Shown here piece after piece: positions 52,253 through 61,700 of a DNA stretch of 64,000 nt. The notes under the pieces were generated by a model. That model saw only the letters and a list, made by a program, of their open reading frames with translations, had not been told where the DNA came from and made no database searches. The DNA is from Heyndrickxia acidicola (GTDB lineage: Bacteria > Bacillota > Bacilli > Bacillales > Bacillaceae_C), in the NCBI RefSeq assembly GCF_001636425.1, contig NZ_KV440953.1:632847-696846 (forward strand), given 5' to 3'. Position numbers and translations under genes: made by a program. Within the stretch, counting starts at the first letter, position 1, and every line of letters starts with the position of its first letter.

Positions 52253-52423
52253 CTTTCTCCTCCTCATCAGTTAGTTTTATAAAATATGCCCATGTTACAT
52301 AGGAGGTGATGGTTGAGAATGTTTTAGCATAAATGGTTGATTTTGCAATGACCAGTTCACATAGGGACAGCATTTTTAGAGGGAATTACAGCAATTAAAG
52401 GGAATGCTTGAATTCTGGCTGTT

Positions 52424-52480
52424 CATTTCCTCTGCAGGCTTTCGCTTTCGGCGGGCAATAGGGGAGTCTGCTCGCCTAAA
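52424..52480 (-). repeat. Family C fragment, copy C5 (reverse)
   Basis: On the minus strand GCCGAAAGCGAAAGCCTGCA followed by GAGGAAATGAACAGCC, matching the right half of family C. The rest of 52253-52605 holds no gene; a 7-codon frame after AGGAGGTG at 52302 is noted separately. Confidence 0.5.
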
Positions 52481-52605
52481 CTAAGACTCACACTATCCAC
52501 CCCACGTTTGATTGCCTCATAGGTGAAGCCGTTTAGTATACATCCAGAATAAAAAGAGTTAAAATGCTTTAAAGGGATTATGAAAATGAATTTTAGGAGG
52601 CTGTA

Positions 52606-53148
52606 ATGGACCATAATCATTTTGAGAAAGCTACTTTCGCAGGCGGTTGTTTCTGGTGTATGGTGAAGCCGTTCGATGAGCTTCCCGGGATTAAAAGCAT
52701 TATATCAGGCTACACAGGCGGAATAACCAAGAACCCAACCTATGAGGAGGTTTGCGGGGGAGGAACCGGCCATACGGAGGCTGTTCAAATAACCTTTGAT
52801 CCCGCTGTTTTTCCATATAAAAAGCTTGTAGAAATTTTTTGGCAGCAAATTGATCCGACAGATGCAGGAGGTCAGTTTTTTGACAGAGGGAGATCCTACC
52901 GTCCAGCCATTTTTTATCATAATAATGAGCAAAAAAAGATTGCTTTAGAATCTAAGGAAAACCTTCAAGCAAGCAGACGTTTTAAAAAACCCATTGTTGT
53001 CGAAATTGAACCGGCAAGCGAATTTTACGCTGCTGAAGATTACCATCAGGATTACTATAAAAAGAATACTCTTCGTTATCACGCCTACCAGGAAGGATCC
53101 GGCCGAAATGCTTTTAAGCAGAATCATTGGGGAGATGAGAGCAGATGA
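52606..53148 (+). CDS. msrA: Peptide methionine sulfoxide reductase MsrA
   Basis: 180 residues; TTAGGAGG before ATG. Catalytic C15 in FAGGCFWC; further [19 protein letters not shown] and [13 protein letters not shown] motifs. Reduces the S form of methionine sulfoxide in proteins. Overlaps msrB by 4 bases (ATGA), so both stereoisomers are handled by one transcript. Confidence 0.96.
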   Translation: MDHNHFEKATFAGGCFWCMVKPFDELPGIKSIISGYTGGITKNPTYEEVCGGGTGHTEAVQITFDPAVFPYKKLVEIFWQQIDPTDAGGQFFDRGRSYRPAIFYHNNEQKKIALESKENLQASRRFKKPIVVEIEPASEFYAAEDYHQDYYKKNTLRYHAYQEGSGRNAFKQNHWGDESR

Positions 53149-53582
53149 CTAAAGTAAATATTGAAGAGGCTAAGAAAAAATTAAATCCAATGCAATATGA
53201 AGTGACCCAAAAGAACGGAACAGAACCTCCTTTCCGAAATGAATTTTGGAATTATACGGAAGAGGGACTGTATGTAGATATCGTTTCCGGAAAGCCTTTA
53301 TTCAGTTCGAAAGATAAATTTGATGCTGGGTGCGGCTGGCCAAGTTTCACCAAACCTTTAATTGAAGACGAAGTAATTGAAAAAACAGATACAAGTTATG
53401 GAATGCTGCGGACTGAGGTTAGAAGCAAGAAAGCAGATTCTCATTTGGGACATGTCTTTGATGATGGACCAGGCCCAACAAGGCTGCGCTATTGTATCAA
53501 TTCAGCAGCCTTGCGATTTATTCCGAAAGAAAAATTAGCATCTGAAGGCTACGAGGACTGGGTTAAACATTTTGAAGGTTAA
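53145..53582 (+). CDS. msrB: Peptide methionine sulfoxide reductase MsrB
   Basis: 145 residues. CGWPSF (C63, resolving), [12 protein letters not shown], and catalytic C117 in RYCINSAAL. The two CxxC zinc pairs of some MsrBs are absent. Reduces the R form of methionine sulfoxide. Translationally coupled with msrA. Confidence 0.96.
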   Translation: MTKVNIEEAKKKLNPMQYEVTQKNGTEPPFRNEFWNYTEEGLYVDIVSGKPLFSSKDKFDAGCGWPSFTKPLIEDEVIEKTDTSYGMLRTEVRSKKADSHLGHVFDDGPGPTRLRYCINSAALRFIPKEKLASEGYEDWVKHFEG

Positions 53583-53650
53583 AGCACATCTCTCAAGATA
53601 GAGCTGGGCAGCTGCGGAAAAAATTATCTGAAATTTGGGCTAATGCACAT

Positions 53651-53678
53651 ACAGCCTATTAGACGTTTACATATCTTA
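53651..53678 (+). promoter_or_regulatory. Sigma-K-type promoter of host yjcZ-like gene
   Basis: AC (53651-53652), 17-nt spacer, CATATCTTA (53670-53678), matching AC-N16/17-CATANNNTA. Geometry is identical to that of the prophage yjcZ-like gene. Confidence 0.7.
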
Positions 53679-53715
53679 TGCTGTAAAGATAAAACAACTT
53701 TGAGGAGTGAAAGGT

Positions 53716-53874
53716 ATGTACTACGGAGGATATGATGGCTGCGGCTGTTACCCAACATACAATTATGGAGGCTGTGGTTACGGCGGCTTTGTCGGCGGAA
53801 ACAGGAACTGCTTTGCTTTAATTGTTGTCCTGTTTATTTTGCTTATTATTATAGGTGCTTGTTGGATTAACTAA
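53716..53874 (+). CDS. YjcZ-family sporulation protein
   Basis: 52 residues; GAGGAGTGAAAGGT before ATG. Gly/Tyr/Cys-rich N-terminal part ([20 protein letters not shown]) and a membrane helix ([18 protein letters not shown]). Expected to be made late in the mother cell from the sigma-K promoter at 53651. Followed by a strong bidirectional terminator. Relative of the prophage gene at 19075. Confidence 0.87.
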   Translation: MYYGGYDGCGCYPTYNYGGCGYGGFVGGNRNCFALIVVLFILLIIIGACWIN

Positions 53875-53884
53875 ATATGAATAC

Positions 53885-53921
53885 AAAAAAGAGGATCCAA
53901 TAAATGGATCCTCTTTTTTGC
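53885..53921. terminator. Strong bidirectional terminator
   Basis: AAAAAAGAGGATCC / GGATCCTCTTTTTT, perfect stem with a 7-nt loop and A/T runs on both sides. Serves the yjcZ-like gene. Confidence 0.9.
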
Positions 53922-54094
53922 GGGTACACAAAGTAAAACATTTTTTAAAATGGCTTTGTTTAAGGACTTTGTTGTTTTGACCGAGAATGATAAAAAAGCC
54001 TATTAAAAAAAGTATTTGAACAATGTATTATCTTCCAAGGCCGAGCACCTAACTGCTTGAGCTATTCTTAATGTCTGGGGTCTTAAAAAGCCGA

Positions 54095-55900
54095 TTAAAT
54101 TTTAAAATTACTGATAAGAGCTCTTAATTTTTCAGCCTGCTGTGACAATTCGGAAGCTGCAGCTGTAACTTCTTCCATGGCAGCTGACCCTTGCTCTGAA
54201 GCGGCAGCCGTGGTTTCCGTATGAGAAGCAGTATTCTCAGATATTCCATTGACATGGCTGAAGGCTTGAGTGACATCCTTGCTCAATACAAAGGTATGGT
54301 TAATCTGATCAGCCATTCCTTCAATTACAGTTGTGGTTTCATTCGTGTGTTCCATAATTTTTTGAAGGGAAGCATTGGTTTTATTCGATATTTCCACTCC
54401 TGTAATGACTTCTTCTGCTCCTTGTCGATTTTGACTGATAATAGCTGAAACTTCACTTTGGATAGCATGAATAATATGCGTGACTTCTTTTGCAGCCACT
54501 CGTGATTGCTCTGCCAATTTACGTACTTCATCTGCTACAACAGCGAATCCACGGCCTTGTTCTCCTGCTCTTGCTGCTTCAATGGCAGCATTTAAAGCCA
54601 ATAGATTGGTCTGTTCAGAAATAGCGGTAATGGTATTAATAATGTTTGTGATTTCACTGGATTTTTGGCCTAATGAAGCGATTGTGTCAGTGGTGCGTGC
54701 CATAATATCCTTGATATTCAAAACTTTGTTGGAGGAAAGTTTGACAGATCGGCTTCCTTCCTCTGCAGCTGCTTTCATAGCTATGGCTGAAGATTTAACT
54801 GTCTCTGCCTGTGAGTGTAATTGGATAATAACGTTCTCCAATAAACTCATTTTTTTCATGGAGCTGTCCATCTGAATGGACGCCTCTTCGCTCCCTGAAG
54901 CTATTTCACTTGTTGTTTCAGCTATGGACATAATGGTTTTGCTTGTTTCCTCAGCGGATGCCAGGAGCTCTTCACTGCTGATGGATACATTTTCAGCCAT
55001 CAAAGAAATTTCTTTGATTAAATTGGCAATTCCTTCAATAAGCATGTTGGTATCCTTTGCCAGACTTCCAAGCTCATCGTGGCTTTTTATCTTAATTCGC
55101 TTTGTCAAATCACCGCCTGCACTTGCAATCTCTAGAATGGAACGGCTTATTCTTCTAACATTGGATTTAATGCTTCTTGAAAGCATCAAGCTTAATACGA
55201 TTGATAATACCAATGCCAGTGTAGAGAGGGAAATTGTTGCCACTTTTGAAATCATCACTTGTGTATGCAGATTTTCAATCCTTTTATTTGTGACGGATGT
55301 TTCAGCCGCCAAAAGCTGTTGCAGATTTTCTTGGACCTGACTCATATATTTTTTTCCCTGCGCAGATTTTACTGCATCCGCAGCTTCCTGAAAAGAAGAA
55401 TATTCTCTTGATTGAACAACATTTTCAATATAGCCATTCCAAAAATTGTAGGCTGACTCCACATTATCCATTTGTTTTTGTTCTGTTGGTTCAGATGCAA
55501 GCATTTTCTTTAAATTAGCTATGTAAGCTTCAACTTTTCCTTTGCTGGAGTTATATTCATTAAGTGAATCGGTATCATTTGAAATTACATAACCACGTTC
55601 TGCATTTTCCAGGCTGACAGAAGCTGTGAGGAGCTGCTGAACATTGTCATGGATAACCAGATCGTGGCTGGTGATATGAGTAATCTCATTTTCCAGGCTG
55701 TTCATATTCACATAATAGGTAATCGTGAGACCCATTAACAGAATTGTCAGCAGACCAAAGGATATAGTAATTTTCCCTCTTATTGTTCTTGAGTAGCCGA
55801 TCACAATCTTTTGCTTGCTCATCACATTGTTTTTTGATTTTTTCTCCTTTTTCTTAAAGAATGGCTTTCTGGTTTCTTTGTATTTTGTTTTTTTTGTCAT
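54095..55900 (-). CDS. Methyl-accepting chemotaxis protein
   Basis: 601 residues; AGGGGG precedes ATG at 55900. Basic N-terminus, TM1 (about 42-65), extracellular CHASE3-like helical sensor (about 70-205; [18 protein letters not shown]), TM2 (about 213-237), HAMP (about 238-290), then a long signalling hairpin with the tip [38 protein letters not shown]-type sequence at about 440-475. Ligand unknown. Monocistronic; with the CheX-like protein at 23755 it shows the cell is motile or was so recently. Confidence 0.93.
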   Translation of the reverse strand: MTKKTKYKETRKPFFKKKEKKSKNNVMSKQKIVIGYSRTIRGKITISFGLLTILLMGLTITYYVNMNSLENEITHITSHDLVIHDNVQQLLTASVSLENAERGYVISNDTDSLNEYNSSKGKVEAYIANLKKMLASEPTEQKQMDNVESAYNFWNGYIENVVQSREYSSFQEAADAVKSAQGKKYMSQVQENLQQLLAAETSVTNKRIENLHTQVMISKVATISLSTLALVLSIVLSLMLSRSIKSNVRRISRSILEIASAGGDLTKRIKIKSHDELGSLAKDTNMLIEGIANLIKEISLMAENVSISSEELLASAEETSKTIMSIAETTSEIASGSEEASIQMDSSMKKMSLLENVIIQLHSQAETVKSSAIAMKAAAEEGSRSVKLSSNKVLNIKDIMARTTDTIASLGQKSSEITNIINTITAISEQTNLLALNAAIEAARAGEQGRGFAVVADEVRKLAEQSRVAAKEVTHIIHAIQSEVSAIISQNRQGAEEVITGVEISNKTNASLQKIMEHTNETTTVIEGMADQINHTFVLSKDVTQAFSHVNGISENTASHTETTAAASEQGSAAMEEVTAAASELSQQAEKLRALISNFKI

Positions 55901-56109
55901 AATCCGACCCCCTGGTACATAATTCGACCTACTCTAATAGTAATAAATTTAGACTGAATTATCTAGTTTTTCCTAAAATTTTAATCTTTTTAGTGAGAAA
56001 AAAGTCACATGCAGCTGTTCATAATAATTCTTTTTTGTTTGGAGAGTTAAGATAGATTTAAAGGGTAATAGTTAAGAAAAGATTCATTTGTTTAGGAGGG
56101 AATTATTGG

Positions 56110-57534
56110 ATGAAGCAATTATTATGGGTTGATGGTGAATGGGTGGAGGGAGCAGGCTATACGGATTTGTTTTCTCCTTATAAACATACAAAGATTGCGG
56201 AGGTGGCAAGGGCTGATGTAAAACAGGTTCATGCAGCGATTGAATCTGCAAGCCGGGCATTTGAAATCACAAGGAAAATGCCTGCCCATCAACGTGCTGA
56301 TATATTGGAAAAAGTTGCTGATTTCATTAAACAAGATCGAAAAGAATGTGCAGAATTGATAGCAAAAGAAGCCGGCAAGCCGCTAAAATATGCCTTAGCC
56401 GAAGTGGACCGAACCATCATGACGTATAAATTTGCATCAGAAGAGGCTAGGAGGCTGTATGGTGAGACAGTGCCCCTTGATGCAGCTCCTGGAGGCGAGG
56501 GAAGAGTTTCCTATACTGTCAAGGAACCTCTCGGTGTTATAACAGGTATTACTCCTTTTAATTTCCCAATGAATTTAGTCGCTCATAAGATTGGACCTGC
56601 TATTGCAAGTGGAAATACCATTGTCATTAAGCCCGCCAGCCAGACGCCCCTTTCCTCCTTTAAAATAGCAGAATACTTTCATATGGCGGGATTGCCTGCT
56701 GGGGCATTGAATGTCATTTCTGGAAGCGGAAGCGAAATAGGGGAAATCCTTACAAAGGATGACAGAGTAAAAATGATTACTTTTACAGGAAGCCCATCTG
56801 TGGGTGAATCGATAAGAAATCATGCCGGATTAAAACGAGTTACCCTTGAGCTTGGCTCTAACTCGGCCGTTATTGTGGACAAGGATTCTGACTTAGAATC
56901 TGTTGTACCTAGAGTCATAACTGGAGCTTTTTCATACCAGGGTCAAGTTTGTATTTCCATTCAAAGAATATTTGTCCAAGAATCTATTTTTCATGCCTTT
57001 GTGAAAGCGATGGTTGAAGAAACCAAAAAACTAACCATTGGAGACCCTTTTTCCATGGATACAGATGTTTCCCCAATGATATCTGAAAAAGATACAAAAA
57101 GGGCCCTTTCATGGATTAACAAGGCAATTGAAAATGGATCTGCTTTGGCTGTGGGCGGAAAAGTAAAGGAAGGTGCGCTAGAGCCCTCCATATTGTTACA
57201 TACCCCCTTAAATCAAGAGGTTTCGTGCGAGGAGGTTTTTGCTCCTGTCGTTCACGTAAATCCATTCGGAGAATTTTCCGAGGCGATCAGCATGGTAAAC
57301 CAATCTAAGTATGGATTACAGGCAGGAATCTTTACAAAAGACGTGAATAAAGCATTTAAAGCAGCACAGGAGCTCCATGTCGGAGGGGTTATGATAAATG
57401 AAATACCTACATTCAGAGTTGACAATATGCCATATGGCGGTGTTAAAATGAGCGGAATGGGACGGGAAGGAATTAAGTATGCGGTGGACGAAATGACAGA
57501 GTTGAAATTTATCAGCTTTAAACTTGAGCAGTAA
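56110..57534 (+). CDS. Aldehyde dehydrogenase family protein
   Basis: 474 residues; TAGGAGGG before ATG. Catalytic C281 in YQGQVCIS and general base E247 in VTLELGSNS; ITPFNFPMNLVAHK and MITFTGSPSVGE form the NAD(P) site. It resembles the lactaldehyde/sulfoacetaldehyde or non-phosphorylating GAPDH-like groups; aldehyde unknown. Monocistronic. Confidence 0.9.
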   Translation: MKQLLWVDGEWVEGAGYTDLFSPYKHTKIAEVARADVKQVHAAIESASRAFEITRKMPAHQRADILEKVADFIKQDRKECAELIAKEAGKPLKYALAEVDRTIMTYKFASEEARRLYGETVPLDAAPGGEGRVSYTVKEPLGVITGITPFNFPMNLVAHKIGPAIASGNTIVIKPASQTPLSSFKIAEYFHMAGLPAGALNVISGSGSEIGEILTKDDRVKMITFTGSPSVGESIRNHAGLKRVTLELGSNSAVIVDKDSDLESVVPRVITGAFSYQGQVCISIQRIFVQESIFHAFVKAMVEETKKLTIGDPFSMDTDVSPMISEKDTKRALSWINKAIENGSALAVGGKVKEGALEPSILLHTPLNQEVSCEEVFAPVVHVNPFGEFSEAISMVNQSKYGLQAGIFTKDVNKAFKAAQELHVGGVMINEIPTFRVDNMPYGGVKMSGMGREGIKYAVDEMTELKFISFKLEQ

Positions 57535-57608
57535 TCCGATGAACTGCCGCAGCTTCTGCTTGCAGAGAGTCCTGGCCATTAGTCTAAATGTAAAGAAAGG
57601 CGAAGTAT

Positions 57609-57836
57609 ATGGAAAAATCTTTTTATCATTATTTAATGAAATATCGTGATCCAAAGCTGAAAGACGATTTAACTTTTTTTGCAAATGCAGCCTATGATGA
57701 TCACAGCTTTCCAAAAATGTCTTCAGAGTATCACGAAATCAGCAATTACCTTGAATTAAACGGACCTTATCTGCCCTCAATGGCTATTTTTGATCAGGCG
57801 TGGGATTTATATATTTCTGAGAAAAATCAAAAATAA
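57609..57836 (+). CDS. yozE: YozE family protein (UPF0346)
   Basis: 75 residues; AAAGGCGAAG before ATG. Small helical SAM-like fold: [48 protein letters not shown]. Function unknown. Begins the yozE-yodN-yozD-yodL order seen in B. subtilis. Confidence 0.88.
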   Translation: MEKSFYHYLMKYRDPKLKDDLTFFANAAYDDHSFPKMSSEYHEISNYLELNGPYLPSMAIFDQAWDLYISEKNQK

Positions 57837-57838
57837 TA

Positions 57839-57999
57839 AGGCTCTTTTCGTAAACTTTGTTGCTACTTGATACAAAAAAGGGGTATAAACCAAGGCTCAG
57901 TATTAAAACTTTTAATAACTTACGTAAAGATGCCACGAAGACAGACAACATACGGAATAATCCTTTATACGTAAAGCAACAATTTATGCGAAAACAGCC
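57839..57999 (+). repeat. Family A dispersed repeat, copy A2
   Basis: 161 bp, the best-preserved copy: starts CTCTTTTCGTAAACTTTGTTGC, core GCCACGAAGACAGACAAC, ends GCAACAATTTATGCGAAAAC. The ends are inverted repeats of about 20 bp. It directly follows yozE. Confidence 0.8.
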
Positions 58000-58019
58000 A
58001 ATAATAAAGATCCGTCTTT

Positions 58020-58057
58020 TACCCTCTGGACAAGCGTTTGCTTGCTGAGGGTTTTTT
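58020..58057 (+). terminator. Terminator downstream of yozE/repeat
   Basis: ACCCTC / GAGGGT outer stem with an inner CAAGC/GCTTG hairpin, followed by TTTTTT. Confidence 0.65.
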
Positions 58058-58124
58058 ATTTTCATACCATAAGTTTTTGCTCGTTTTTGGTAAATATTAG
58101 TTCAAACTTTTTACTTTGATGGTT

Positions 58125-58245
58125 GGAATGGATAAAGGAAAGTTCTGCTGGCAAAGGAAGATCCTACATGCGCGATTTGCGAAGAGGAGGCTTCCTGTTT
58201 GTAGCGCGGAAAGTGAGTGCCTGGAGCGGGAATCAAAAGCCAATT
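58125..58245 (+). repeat. Family C dispersed repeat, copy C4
   Basis: AGTTCTGCTGGCAAAGGAAG, GCGCGATTTGCG, AGAGGAGGCTTCCTG, GGAAAGTGAGTGCCTGGAGC, GGGAATC. The frame through it is open and joined to yodN, but without a ribosome site. Confidence 0.65.
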
Positions 58246-58461
58246 TATAAGAAAACCTCAAATACAATCTATATGAAAAAATCTCAAATTGTGCAAATGC
58301 TACCATGGTGTATGAAAAACCGCTTGATAAAATACCAGCTGCCTGCAGGATATCAATATGAAAACCACCAAAGTAAACAACTGCCTTTATTCGATACCTT
58401 TAAAAATGTTTTGCATATACTAAAAGAAAACAACTCTTATATTTCAAGGAGACGGGAGGAA

Positions 58462-59115
58462 ATGAAGTATAACGATAAACCAAAGTTTAACATTGGAGAT
58501 ACCGTTGTCATTACTTTGTATGGCACAGTTGGGAAAATTACTAAAATTAAGCATATAGATGAACAATATTTATACGAAGTAAATGAAAGCCACGGTTTAT
58601 ATAATGAGAATTGTTTGGTATTGCTGGCAGAATATCGGGGGGAAATGCCGGACAAGGAACAAATTGATATAGAATACAAGTTCTTTTTCGGTGATCTAGT
58701 CCAAGTAAATGGATACAAAGGAGAATTGTTTAAAGTGGTGGGTTTTCGTACTGAAATATGGAGATATCAGGATGATGCCTGGGAAGATATCATTTATGAA
58801 CTGACAAGGGTTACCGATGGAGAGTGGCTGGAGGCTGATGAAGAAGAGCTTCTCCTCATTGCAGATGCAGACCAGGCTGATGTTTTTTTGAAAAAATATG
58901 GATATTCTTTTTCAAAACATCAACAACCTTCACTTTCACTGCCCCCTCCAAGGGATAACCTGTCTTTAAAAATTGACCGTCTTCTTGATGCATATAATGA
59001 TTATAAAATTCTGTATGAAACCTTTAAGGATGAATTTTACGTTTCAACCCTTCAAACCATCACAAAACAGCTTGTAGATTTATCAAATTCTAGAAAAGAA
59101 AGATTAGAAAAATAA
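58462..59115 (+). CDS. yodN: YodN-like conserved protein
   Basis: 217 residues from ATG 58462 behind GGGAGG. Acidic protein with SH3-like strands (FNIGDTVVITLYGTVGKITKI; FFFGDLVQVNGYKGELFKVVGF) that read as two KOW-like barrels, and a helical C-terminus (LKIDRLLDAYNDYKILYETF). Function unknown. Its last 12 bases overlap the end of the minus-strand gene at 59104-59259. Confidence 0.75.
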   Translation: MKYNDKPKFNIGDTVVITLYGTVGKITKIKHIDEQYLYEVNESHGLYNENCLVLLAEYRGEMPDKEQIDIEYKFFFGDLVQVNGYKGELFKVVGFRTEIWRYQDDAWEDIIYELTRVTDGEWLEADEEELLLIADADQADVFLKKYGYSFSKHQQPSLSLPPPRDNLSLKIDRLLDAYNDYKILYETFKDEFYVSTLQTITKQLVDLSNSRKERLEK

Positions 59116-59259
59116 GTTAGTTATGATCAGCACAATAGCGAAAAATGAAAATAAACCGAACACACATTTTAAAGTAATTTGCATAAACCGAAGAAACGCT
59201 TCTTCAAAAGGCGATTGCTCTATTGCTGTATCTTGATCTTCAAATTGTACAGAATTCAA
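59104..59259 (-). CDS. Small C-tail-anchored membrane protein
   Basis: 51 residues, TTG start at 59259, 8 nt after AGGTGATG. Acidic N-terminal half (SVQFEDQDTAIEQSPFEEAF) and C-terminal membrane helix (CVFGLFSFFAIVLIITNLFF). Its stop lies inside the end of yodN (tail-to-tail overlap of 12 bases). Not recognised; tail-anchored topology is inferred. Confidence 0.6.
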   Translation of the reverse strand: MNSVQFEDQDTAIEQSPFEEAFLRFMQITLKCVFGLFSFFAIVLIITNLFF

Positions 59260-59390
59260 TTTTTCATCACCTCATTCAACGTATATTTCATGCTTATGCT
59301 TGTCTTTTAAAAAAATGCCAGCTGGATAAAAGAACTTGCATATCTTACGGTTCCAAACATACATTTTTTAAAAAAAGGAGGCGATTTTAA

Positions 59391-59570
59391 ATGAGAGAAA
59401 TTGAAGTCTATATTGACACTGAAGAAATTGCTGAATTTTTCTATCAGGAGTTAATTAAACGCGGGTACGTCCCCGGTGAAGAAGAACTTGAGGAAATCGC
59501 CGACATTACATTTGATTATTTAATAGCGAAATGTATAATCGATGAAGAGTGGGAGGAGGACTCCTATTAA
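59391..59570 (+). CDS. yozD: YozD family protein
   Basis: 59 residues; AAAGGAGGCGAT before ATG. Very acidic: MREIEVYIDTEEIAEFF, KRGYVPGEEELEEIADITFD, CIIDEEWEED. Matches YozD, a Bacillaceae protein of unknown function next to yodN in B. subtilis. Followed by a terminator-like hairpin at 59609. Confidence 0.85.
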   Translation: MREIEVYIDTEEIAEFFYQELIKRGYVPGEEELEEIADITFDYLIAKCIIDEEWEEDSY

Positions 59571-59608
59571 GGGTATATAAGTATAGGCAGATACTAATCA
59601 ACATAAAT

Positions 59609-59640
59609 GGAAGCTATCCGAGACGGACGGCTTCTTTTTT
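59609..59640 (+). terminator. yozD terminator
   Basis: GAAGC / GCTTC outer pairing with CCG-CGG inner pairing, followed by TTTTTT. Confidence 0.65.
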
Positions 59641-59697
59641 ATGGCCAATTATACAAATAGGCTGCTAACGAAAGATATGGAGCCTGAACTTTTGTTA

Positions 59698-59860
59698 AAG
59701 CTCTTTTCGTAAACTTTGTTGCTAATTGACACAAAGAAATGATTTAATATCAAGATTTAGTATTAAAATATGTGAATTACTTACGTAAAGATGCCACGAA
59801 GACAGACAACATACGGAATGATGCCTTGTACGTAAAGCATCAATCTATGCGAAAACAGCC
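59698..59860 (+). repeat. Family A dispersed repeat, copy A3
   Basis: Starts AGCTCTTTTCGTAAACTTTG, core GCCACGAAGACAGACAAC, ends GCATCAATCTATGCGAAAAC. It is in the same orientation as A2, 1.9 kb away. The rest of 59571-60078 shows no gene. Confidence 0.8.
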
Positions 59861-60078
59861 TTTGTTACAAGGCTAATGTACGCTTATGTCAAATAAATAC
59901 AGTTATGGTAAGACGCAAATCTGCAAGGAATATACCAAATACATTTTTATTTGTTAGTTGAACGGGAGCTTAACAAAAACAAACCCATATAAAATGAAAA
60001 ATTAGTGGCCTATTTAAGAAGGATTTGTCAATTTTGTCATGAAATATATAATAAGAGCTTTGTAAGGAGTGATGTATC

Positions 60079-60399
60079 ATGCAGTTTATGCAGCTAATAA
60101 AGCATATAAAAAAGGAATACAACATATATGACGCAACGCTTTTCCAGACACCCGCCTACGGTGGCAAGAGGGGGTTTGAGAAGGTCTATAGGCTGGATGT
60201 ACCGGCCAAAAACCATATGGAAGCCTTGAATGAGCTTTTTGTTTTATTCAATCATCCTGACAGCATGCCTAAGGATTGTAAAGCACGGTTTGTGTCTACA
60301 GGAGACATTATTTTTATTGACGAAGGAAGGAAAGGGCATTTTTATTACCAATTAAAGTCAGGAGGATGGAAAAGCATCAACAGGATTTTGCTCCATTAA
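60079..60399 (+). CDS. yodL: YodL family protein
   Basis: 106 residues; AAGGAGTGATGTATC before ATG. Sequence YDATLFQTPAYGGKRGFEKVYRLDVP and FVSTGDIIFIDEGRKGHFYYQL fits the YodL-like family. In B. subtilis YodL is made early in sporulation and affects the cell-shape protein MreB. Neighbours yozD and deoD/yodJ agree. Followed by a CCAGG/CCTGG hairpin (60402-60437) without a T run. Confidence 0.88.
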   Translation: MQFMQLIKHIKKEYNIYDATLFQTPAYGGKRGFEKVYRLDVPAKNHMEALNELFVLFNHPDSMPKDCKARFVSTGDIIFIDEGRKGHFYYQLKSGGWKSINRILLH

Positions 60400-60454
60400 A
60401 ATACCAGGTACCGGGGGCAATCCCCTGATGCCTGGCTATACAGCAAGCTGCAAA

Positions 60455-60577
60455 TTATTTTCGATTTTGTGCAGAGTTTTCTTTTGCGTGTGCTTCATGC
60501 TCCGCGACAATTTGTTCTGCAGGAATATGGTTATTTTTCTTTTGTCCCTTTACTCTATTTCGGTGCTTTTTACCCAT
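60455..60577 (-). CDS. Small basic protein, unknown
   Basis: 40 residues from ATG at 60577; GAAAGGAGAAGGAG upstream. Strongly basic N-terminus (GKKHRNRVKGQKKNNH) and a helical, more acidic end (AEQIVAEHEAHAKENS). Looks like a small spore-associated or nucleic-acid-binding protein. Not recognised. Confidence 0.6.
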   Translation of the reverse strand: MGKKHRNRVKGQKKNNHIPAEQIVAEHEAHAKENSAQNRK

Positions 60578-60767
60578 AAGCTCCTTCTCCTTTCAAGTGA
60601 ATAGTATCGCTCATAGATAGTATTTCCGAAAAGAAAAAGAACATGTTAGTGATTGCATCTTGTCCTGATAAGCATTAAAATGGACATGCTAAGAAAATCT
60701 GGCAATATTCCGGAAATGCGGCAAAATGGCTGCATTCTTAACACTAACAAGCAATAGGAGGCTTTTT

Positions 60768-61469
60768 ATGAGTATACATATTAATGCAAAAGAAAATGAC
60801 ATTGCTGAAACAGTGCTCCTTCCCGGTGATCCGTTAAGAGCCAAATACATAGCAGAAACATTTCTTGATGATGTCACCTGTTATAATGAAGTCCGTAACA
60901 TGTTTGGCTATACAGGGACTTATAAAGGCAAGAGAGTTTCCGTACAAGGAACGGGTATGGGAGTCCCATCAATTTCTATATACATCAACGAACTAATGCA
61001 AAGCTATAATGTCCAAAACCTTATCCGGGTGGGAACATGCGGTGCCATCCAAAAAGATGTTAAAGTCCGTGACGTTATTTTGGCTATGACAGCTTCAACT
61101 GATTCCCAAATGAACCGCCTTACTTTTAATGGGATTGATTATGCCCCGACAGCCAATTTCGAGTTGCTTAAAAAAGCCTATGACAGTGGAATTGAAAAGG
61201 GATTGAATTTAAAAGTAGGAAATGTCTTCACAGCCGATATGTTTTATAATGACAATGCGGATCATAAAAAATGGGCTGACTATGGTATATTGGCCATTGA
61301 AATGGAAACAGCCGCTCTTTATACATTAGCAGCTAAATTTAATCGCAATGCTCTTTCAGTGTTAACAGTAAGCGATCATATTTTAACGGGTGAAGAAACT
61401 ACATCTGAAGAACGTCAAACGACATTTAATGATATGATTGAAGTAGCCCTTTCTGCTTCTGTACAATAA
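60768..61469 (+). CDS. deoD: Purine-nucleoside phosphorylase, DeoD type
   Basis: 233 residues from ATG 60768 behind ATAGGAGG. Phosphate/ribose site [40 protein letters not shown] and catalytic Asp in TVSDHIL. Hexameric type splitting purine (deoxy)nucleosides with phosphate. Adjacent to yodJ as in B. subtilis. Confidence 0.95.
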   Translation: MSIHINAKENDIAETVLLPGDPLRAKYIAETFLDDVTCYNEVRNMFGYTGTYKGKRVSVQGTGMGVPSISIYINELMQSYNVQNLIRVGTCGAIQKDVKVRDVILAMTASTDSQMNRLTFNGIDYAPTANFELLKKAYDSGIEKGLNLKVGNVFTADMFYNDNADHKKWADYGILAIEMETAALYTLAAKFNRNALSVLTVSDHILTGEETTSEERQTTFNDMIEVALSASVQ

Positions 61470-61475
61470 AGCTAA

Positions 61476-61502
61476 TGTCCCGTCATGAACGGGACTTTTT
61501 AT
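61476..61502 (+). terminator. deoD terminator
   Basis: GTCCCGT / ACGGGAC stem, 5-nt loop, TTTTT. Confidence 0.85.
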
Positions 61503-61700
61503 ATGACTAAAATGGGTATTTTTTTTCCCCTGTATGACATATTTTTTCATTACCATAAGTTTCATTGGAAATTCATCTTTTCACTATCGTATTGCGTCGG
61601 TTTTTGGTAAACTTGCAAAGGTGCAGACAATACAAAGGTTAGCATTTTACCCTTGCATCGCCATGCTCTAACGTGATTTTGATTAAAGAAAGGTGAGACC

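Noticed and set aside
52302-52340. Seven-codon frame (MVENVLA) after a strong AGGAGGTG
   Set aside because: Too short to support; no downstream gene in a leader-peptide position and no attenuator hairpin found.
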